From: CAG-390 sp045543615
GTDB taxonomy: Bacteria > Bacillota > Clostridia > Oscillospirales > CAG-272
Reading direction: 5' to 3'
NCBI GenBank assembly: GCA_045543615.1
Contig: JAZPXL010000019.1
Location: forward strand, 1-64,000
DNA length: 64,000 bases
The notes beneath the pieces are model-generated. The model was not told where the DNA came from. It did no database searches and saw only the letters and a program-made list of their open reading frames with translations. A program made the translations under genes and the position numbers. This document shows positions 59,054-64,000 of the stretch, piece after piece (the stretch's first letter is position 1; each line of letters starts with the position of its first letter).

Positions 59054-61009
59054 ATGAGAAGATTTGATATACTTATTTCAAACCGTGCGCTCTCAATTTT
59101 TGCCGATGGGCGTGAGATTGTGCGAGAGATGAGAGTTTTACTTTCATACACAAGAATACACGACGTCCTTTTTGTTCCCGTAAGCGTCAGTACGGACGAG
59201 AATGGAGACGTGATTGCAAGCTTTGCTCGTGCCGAGAGCACCGTTTACAAGGAGGCGAGCGAGGTTTGTTTGCGCTTTGGGGAGGTGGACGGTAGCCTTT
59301 GCGTACGTCTTACAGCTCTCGGTTCACGCTATCCACTTCTGCCTACAAACAGCGCAAAGATTGCGTTTGCCTTGCCCGAGGACACGGACGGCTTGGTTTC
59401 GCTCTATGACCGTGACCCCTGCTGGCTCAATGTTTCGTTTGAGAAGAATATGGAGAATTTCTCCCAACATACAGAAAGCATTTCTGCCAAGGTGGGAGAT
59501 AGCCACCTCCATCTGATGCCCCTGTCGAGTGAGGCACTCTCTGCTCGCTTTGATGCCTCGGCCCTTGCACTTCATACAAGAGTTTGGGGACAGTACAATA
59601 TCGAAGACGTGGCAGTGCTTGCGATGTCTGTTGCTGATGATCCTTACACGGCAATTAAGGATAATATTACATCTATGTATAGTTGTGGCGTGATAACGTC
59701 CCCACCCGTCAGGGAAAGACGGTATCCAAAGAGTATGGAGGGACTTGGCTGGTGTACCTGGGAGGCCATCTCAAACAAGCCGACGCCTGAGAAAATATAC
59801 GCTTGTATGGATAGCTTTGCAGAGCTTGGAGTTCGTCTTCGTTGGGTAATCATTGATGACGGTTGGAGTGATTGCAGGAACAAGAAGCTTTCGTCATTTA
59901 AGCCCGACAGCGAGAAATTCCCCGACGGGCTTGCCCCCGTTGTGTCCACGCTAAAGGAAAAATACGGCGTGGAATATGTCGGCATCTGGTGCGCCGCACA
60001 CGGATATTGGGGTGGAATTGACCCTGACGGCGAGATTGCCCGAGAGCATCCCGATTGGGTATTTAAGACAGGGGGCGGCTCCATCCGTCCCGGTCCCGAC
60101 AGAGAGGCAACATATAAATTCTGGGACGCTTGGTTTGCTTATCTCAAAGAGCAGGGAATTGACTTTGTAAAAATTGATGTTCAGGGCAGCCTTGCTGCTC
60201 ATTTTGACGGTCTTTACCCCGGAAGCACAGGCTGCCGTGGTCAGCACGAGGGACTTGATGCGGCGGCAGAGAAGCATTTCGGTGGTGCGATGATAAATTG
60301 TATGGGAGCAACGCTTGAGGATGCGCTTGCTCGCCCCTCCTCGTCGGTTGTTCGTTGCTCGGGTGATTTTATGCCCTCAAAGGCAGACCATTTTGCGTTC
60401 CACACAAGACAGGGCGTGTATGTTGCCTCGCTTCTTGGTGAGATACATTATTGCGATTTTGATATGTTCTTCACCCGTCACCGTTGGGCCGTCCCCTATG
60501 GCGTGCTCTCGGCAATAAGTGGAGGCCCACTCTATATCAGCGACAAGGCAGGCGAGAGCGACAAAGCTGTAATTGGCCACCTTGCGCTTGATGACGGCGG
60601 CGCACCTCGCTTCGACTACGCCGCAAGACCCACGCTTGATTGCTTCTATAAGGACTCCGCCCTTTGTGGCGAGGCACTCAAGGTCTTCAATGTCTCGGGC
60701 GAGAACATCGCAGTTGCCGCATTTGGCATAAGCCGTGGCAGAGATGCATACGGCAGGCTCACGCTTGCAGATATCCCAAAGCAATATCGTCACGCTGAAA
60801 AATATATCGTTCACGATTATATGAATGACAGGTATTATAAGCTATCAAGGGATGGATATATTGACTTTACCGTACCGTATGAAAGCGCACAGCTTTTCAC
60901 GCTCTATCCCATTGACGAAAACGGAGAGGTAAGCATCGGTGACGGCAGACTTTACGCCGAGGGTGCCGTCAAGGAGACACGGCGTGTGCATTATAAGGAT
61001 TTGATTTAA
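59054..61009 (+). CDS. GH36-type alpha-galactosidase (raffinose synthase / Sip1 family)
   Basis: A 651-residue cytoplasmic glycosidase without signal peptide. N-terminal beta domain (1-230), then a TIM barrel with GLGWCTWEAISNKPTPEKI, WVIIDDGWSD, the nucleophile in FVKIDVQ (D375) and acid/base in RCSGDFMPS (about D437), and a C-terminal beta domain. Bacterial relatives hydrolyse alpha-galactosides such as raffinose-family sugars; transfer activity is possible. Galactose release would fit with the nearby transketolase only loosely. The nearest ribosome-like site AAAGGA is 14 bp from the ATG, longer than usual. Confidence 0.88.
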   Translation: MRRFDILISNRALSIFADGREIVREMRVLLSYTRIHDVLFVPVSVSTDENGDVIASFARAESTVYKEASEVCLRFGEVDGSLCVRLTALGSRYPLLPTNSAKIAFALPEDTDGLVSLYDRDPCWLNVSFEKNMENFSQHTESISAKVGDSHLHLMPLSSEALSARFDASALALHTRVWGQYNIEDVAVLAMSVADDPYTAIKDNITSMYSCGVITSPPVRERRYPKSMEGLGWCTWEAISNKPTPEKIYACMDSFAELGVRLRWVIIDDGWSDCRNKKLSSFKPDSEKFPDGLAPVVSTLKEKYGVEYVGIWCAAHGYWGGIDPDGEIAREHPDWVFKTGGGSIRPGPDREATYKFWDAWFAYLKEQGIDFVKIDVQGSLAAHFDGLYPGSTGCRGQHEGLDAAAEKHFGGAMINCMGATLEDALARPSSSVVRCSGDFMPSKADHFAFHTRQGVYVASLLGEIHYCDFDMFFTRHRWAVPYGVLSAISGGPLYISDKAGESDKAVIGHLALDDGGAPRFDYAARPTLDCFYKDSALCGEALKVFNVSGENIAVAAFGISRGRDAYGRLTLADIPKQYRHAEKYIVHDYMNDRYYKLSRDGYIDFTVPYESAQLFTLYPIDENGEVSIGDGRLYAEGAVKETRRVHYKDLI

Positions 61010-61010
61010 A

Positions 61011-61046
61011 AGCAAAGCGAGTGTTGCACGCAACACTCGCTTTGCT
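61011..61046. terminator. Bidirectional terminator
   Basis: A 16-bp perfect stem (61011-61026 with 61031-61046) around CACG, with short A/T-runs, between the GH36 gene and pepF. Confidence 0.92.
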
Positions 61047-61049
61047 TTA

Positions 61050-62822
61050 TCAGCCTATAAGAGAGGTAAGCTCGTCAATAGTCTCGTCAAAGATCTTCAT
61101 AGCATCAGCTACTGTATCGGGACGAGTTAGGTCAACGCCGGCACTCTTCAGCTCCTCAAGGGGATAGTCAGAGCCGCCGAGGGTGAGGAAGCGCAGATAG
61201 CCCGACGGGTCTTCGCCGTTTGCGATCTTTCCTGCGATGGCAACGGCAGAGCAGAAGCCCGTTGCGTACTGGTAGACGTAGAACGCATTGTAGAAATGGG
61301 GGATATATGACCATTCGTACTGCATAATCTCATTGATCTCTGCACCCTCATAATACTTTGAGATGAGCGAATGGTAAAGCTCGGAGAGGGTGATAGCAGT
61401 CAAAGGTGTACCGCTTTCGTACATTTTGTGCGACTCACGCTCAAACTCTGCAAAGAGAGTCTGACGGAAAACTGTCGTTCTAAAGCCCTCAAGGAAGTGG
61501 TTGAGAATATACGCTTTTCTGTGGGGATCGGATTCGTGCGCAAGCAGGTATTTGGTCAGGAGAACCTCGTTTACCGTTGATGCAACCTCTGCAACCATAA
61601 TCTTGTAGTCGTGGTTCACATAATCCTGTGTCTCGTCGGAGAAGTAGGAATGCATTGCGTGACCCAATTCGTGGGCTACGGTGAACACGTCGCCCGTAGT
61701 CTTCTGATAATTGAGAAGCACGTAGGGATGCTTCAGACCGAACACGCTGATGGAATAAGCACCGCTGCGCTTACCCTCGGTTTCTTCCACGTCGATCCAG
61801 CCGTTATCGTGTGCTTCCTGCAGAAGCTGTGCGTACTGCTCACCCAGGGGAGCAAGACCTTCTTTAACGATATTGAAGGCTTCCTCGTAATCTACCTGGA
61901 TCTCCGCATTCTCCACGAGAGAGGTATAAATATCGTACATATGGAGGGTCTTTACGCCGAGAATCTTCTTGCGGTCCTTGAAATAGCGGTGCAACAGGGG
62001 CAGATTCGCGTTAACGCTATCCAAGAGGTTCTTATACACCTGTACGTCCACGTCCTCACCGGCCAGAGCCATCTCCAGGCAGGAGTTGTACTTGCGGGTA
62101 CGTGCCAGGAACACGTCCTTATCGATATTGCCCACGAAGGTGGCGGTAATGGTGTTGTTCAGATCCATATACACCTTATTGAACGCCTTGAATGCGGCAC
62201 GGCGCACACGCCGATCGGGGGAATGGAGCATCAGGCCGTAGGTACCGTGGGTCAGGCGCACCTTCTCGCCGTTCACACGGATGGTGGGGTACGGCAGATC
62301 GGCATTGTTGATCATAGAGAAGATATTCTGGAATCCGCCGAAGATGCGGGATTCCTGGGACAACAGCGTTTCGATCTCCTCGGAGAGCACGTGGGGCTTA
62401 TCCTTGATGATGCCGCGGATGGTGTAATCGTAATCCTTCAGGCGGGGATCGGCTGCCAGCTCCTCCAGTTTTTCCACAGGCAGGGCGGTCAATTCCGGGG
62501 TGATAAAGGATACGCCGGCGGAAAACTTCATGGACAGCATCTGCACACGGGACTGAAGAGCATCGAATTCGGACTTACGGGTGTCCTCGTCACGACGCAT
62601 AAATGCGTAGACGGAAAGGCGGCTCAGGTCCTTTACCACCGCATTGATACCTTCCATGCAGGCAAGGATCGTTTCCGCATCCTTCAGTTTTCCTTTATAG
62701 GCGGAAAAATCCAGTTTTCCCTCCAGGGAAGCATAGAGATCATCCCATTCTTTCTGGGAAGCAAAGATATCTTCGGTATTCCATTTCCGATTCTGGGGCA
62801 CGTCTTTTCTTTCTTTTGCCAT
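61050..62822 (-). CDS. pepF: Oligoendopeptidase F (M3 metallopeptidase)
   Basis: A 590-residue cytoplasmic peptidase that degrades short peptides. Zinc site HELGHAMHS (H384, E385, H388) with the downstream EVASTVNE glutamate. AAAGGA precedes the ATG at 62822. The gene is intact, but its composition changes inside: the C-terminal part (61050 to about 61.75 kb) resembles the rest of the window (GC near 48%, Leu CTT/CTC), while the N-terminal part and everything to its right has GC near 55-58% and prefers CTG and CAG. The change falls close to the conserved active-site region, as expected for homologous recombination or an assembly join. Confidence 0.93.
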   Translation of the reverse strand: MAKERKDVPQNRKWNTEDIFASQKEWDDLYASLEGKLDFSAYKGKLKDAETILACMEGINAVVKDLSRLSVYAFMRRDEDTRKSEFDALQSRVQMLSMKFSAGVSFITPELTALPVEKLEELAADPRLKDYDYTIRGIIKDKPHVLSEEIETLLSQESRIFGGFQNIFSMINNADLPYPTIRVNGEKVRLTHGTYGLMLHSPDRRVRRAAFKAFNKVYMDLNNTITATFVGNIDKDVFLARTRKYNSCLEMALAGEDVDVQVYKNLLDSVNANLPLLHRYFKDRKKILGVKTLHMYDIYTSLVENAEIQVDYEEAFNIVKEGLAPLGEQYAQLLQEAHDNGWIDVEETEGKRSGAYSISVFGLKHPYVLLNYQKTTGDVFTVAHELGHAMHSYFSDETQDYVNHDYKIMVAEVASTVNEVLLTKYLLAHESDPHRKAYILNHFLEGFRTTVFRQTLFAEFERESHKMYESGTPLTAITLSELYHSLISKYYEGAEINEIMQYEWSYIPHFYNAFYVYQYATGFCSAVAIAGKIANGEDPSGYLRFLTLGGSDYPLEELKSAGVDLTRPDTVADAMKIFDETIDELTSLIG

Positions 62823-62867
62823 TGTGGTACATCCTTTCTATAATATCAAATAATAAATTTCATGCAC

Positions 62868-62901
62868 AAATGGGGGTGTCACGTCCGTGCCATCCCCATT
62901 T
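62868..62901. terminator. Hairpin between argF and pepF
   Basis: Inverted repeat AAATGGGG / CCCCATTT with an inner GTCAC/GTGCC-type stem. There is no clear T-run in the leftward direction, so it may be a partial terminator or processing site. Confidence 0.4.
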
Positions 62902-62911
62902 TGGAGTTCTA

Positions 62912-63898
62912 TTACAGCGTGGCCGCCATCACGGCCTTGATGGTATGCATACGGTTTTCCGCCTCATCAAAGACGATGGACTGCTCGCTCTCGAACACCT
63001 CGTCGGTCACTTCCATACAGGGGATACCGTATTTCTCAAAGATCTGGCGTCCGATCACCGTATTGGTATCGTGGAATGCGGGCAGGCAATGCATAAAGCG
63101 GCACTGGGGACCGGCATTGGCCATGATCTCCTCCGTTACACGGTAGGGGGTAAGGTCGGCGATTCTTTCCTGCCATACGGATTCCGCCTCGCCCATGGAA
63201 ACCCACACGTCAGTGTAGATCACGTCCGCCCCCTTGGTGGCGGTCAGGGGATCCTCGATGAATTCCAAGGTAGCACCGGTTTCGGCAGCAATAGCCTGAC
63301 ACTGGGCCACCAGATCCGCACTCGGGAAATACTTTGCGCGGGTGCATGCTACGAAATGCATACCCATCTTAGCACAGCCCACCATCAGGGAGTTGCCCAT
63401 ATTGTAGCGGGCATCGCCCATATAGACCAATTTCTTGCCGGCAAGGGTACCGAAATGCTCACGGATGGTGAGGAAATCCGCCAGGATCTGGGTAGGATGG
63501 AACTCGTTGGTCAAGCCGTTCCACACGGGGACGCCGGCGTGGTGCGCCAGTTCCTCCACGATCTCCTGACCGAAGCCACGGTACTCGATGCCGTCAAACA
63601 TACGGCCGAGAACGCGGGCGGTATCGGCGGGGCTTTCTTTCTTGCCCATCTGGGATCCGGTGGGTCCCAGATACACGGGATGCATACCCAGATCGGCCGC
63701 CGCTACCTCAAAGGCACAGCGGGTACGAGTGCTGTCCTTCTCAAACAGAAGAGCGATGTTCTTCCCTTCGCAGAGGCGATGGGGGATACCGGCCTTCTTC
63801 TTCGCCTTAAGATCGGCGGAAAGATCCAGAAGACCCGCGATCTCCTCCGGGGTAAAGTCCAACAGCTTCAGGAAATGCTTACCTTTCAATGAAATCAT
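62912..63898 (-). CDS. argF: Ornithine carbamoyltransferase
   Basis: A 328-residue enzyme that joins carbamoyl phosphate and ornithine to citrulline. Carbamoyl-phosphate loop STRTRCAFE, HPTQILAD, ornithine loop FMHCLPAFHD and the SMG-E loop (VSMGEAESVWQER). It could serve arginine synthesis or the arginine deiminase route (arcB); no other arginine gene is in view. CGGAG precedes the ATG. Codon and base composition is richer in G+C than the genes to its left. Confidence 0.94.
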   Translation of the reverse strand: MISLKGKHFLKLLDFTPEEIAGLLDLSADLKAKKKAGIPHRLCEGKNIALLFEKDSTRTRCAFEVAAADLGMHPVYLGPTGSQMGKKESPADTARVLGRMFDGIEYRGFGQEIVEELAHHAGVPVWNGLTNEFHPTQILADFLTIREHFGTLAGKKLVYMGDARYNMGNSLMVGCAKMGMHFVACTRAKYFPSADLVAQCQAIAAETGATLEFIEDPLTATKGADVIYTDVWVSMGEAESVWQERIADLTPYRVTEEIMANAGPQCRFMHCLPAFHDTNTVIGRQIFEKYGIPCMEVTDEVFESEQSIVFDEAENRMHTIKAVMAATL

Positions 63899-63930
63899 AC
63901 TCGTCTCCGTACTAATTGAATTACTGCTTC

Positions 63931-64000
63931 TTACAGTACCTTCGCAAGGAAGGACTGCAGACGCTCACACTGGGGATGCTCGAAAATCTCGGCGGGGGTT
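63931..64000 (-). CDS. ABC transporter ATP-binding protein, C-terminal end (partial)
   Basis: The last 22 codons of a leftward gene running off the window end read TPAEIFEHPQCERLQSFLAK and then VL before TAA. PAEIF-x-HP-x-ER-x-x-FL is the usual C-terminus of polar amino acid ABC ATPases (GlnQ/ArtP type). It lies 32 bp upstream of argF, so the two may be co-transcribed. Confidence 0.75.
   Translation of the reverse strand, partial: TPAEIFEHPQCERLQSFLAKVL

Noticed and set aside
61611..63892. Long + strand frames opposite pepF and argF
   Set aside because: They are shadows in GC-richer sequence; the leftward proteins have complete catalytic motifs and ribosome sites.

Overview
The window reads as chromosomal DNA of a low-to-mid GC Bacillota of class Clostridia, probably an uncultured gut lineage near Oscillospirales. 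The evidence is gene content: RNase Y, Mini-RNase III, RNase M5-like TOPRIM protein, type II pantothenate kinase, MltG, LytTR/GHKL signalling, split transketolase, strong AGGAGG ribosome sites with frequent TTG/GTG starts, lipoproteins with Thr/Pro-rich linkers, and sigma-A type promoters with a 17-bp spacer. No rRNA, tRNA, CRISPR array, integrase or transposase was recognised, so taxonomy stays an inference.

Layout. 0-1.6 kb: a CrtO-like acyltransferase, a GNAT enzyme and a His-rich DUF2500 protein. 1.6-7.1 kb: a LytTR regulator, a soluble GHKL kinase and a paired ABC exporter, bracketed by a 71-bp direct repeat that copies the 3' end of the DUF2500 gene. 7.1-11.8 kb: a NUDIX hydrolase and two tandem paralogous cell-wall-anchored surface proteins. 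11.9-15.2 kb: a solute-binding lipoprotein and a D,D-carboxypeptidase. 15.3-21.8 kb: an envelope acylation operon (MBOAT acyltransferase, two DHHW proteins, an FkbH-type HAD protein and an acyl carrier protein), faced by a convergent pantothenate kinase plus CE2-like esterase pair (21.9-23.9 kb).

24-34.5 kb: HAD phosphatase, DUF4190 and DUF4432 proteins, FAD oxidoreductase, nadE-mrnC-cyclophilin, a serpin lipoprotein, an SLH-like surface protein with an amidase, and a MATE exporter. 34.7-40.7 kb: DJ-1, CPBP protease, MltG, an HD protein, a membrane protein, and RNase Y. 40.8-50.5 kb: a Ca2+-type P-ATPase, then an envelope operon with a GT4-CsaB fusion, a SecB-like protein, a U32 protein, UppP, a TOPRIM protein and a lipid kinase. 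50.6-57.1 kb: cysteine synthase and two very large MacB-like ABC proteins. 57.1-64 kb: split transketolase, a raffinose-synthase-type alpha-galactosidase, oligoendopeptidase F, ornithine carbamoyltransferase and the end of an ABC ATPase gene.

How it fits together. Much of the window concerns the cell envelope: undecaprenyl phosphate recycling, SLH ligand pyruvylation, peptidoglycan trimming, polymer acylation and de-acylation, and sortase-type surface proteins. The most original unit is the 15.3-21.8 kb operon. It looks like a Dlt-type acyl transfer machine in which the DltA-like ligase is replaced by an FkbH protein; the known FkbH enzyme loads a glyceryl group from glycolysis onto an ACP. 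Two further points need care. The signalling/export module at 1.6-7.0 kb lies between gene-end repeats like the scars of integration. Base and codon composition changes inside pepF near 61.75 kb, so the last ~2.2 kb may come from recombination or be an assembly join.
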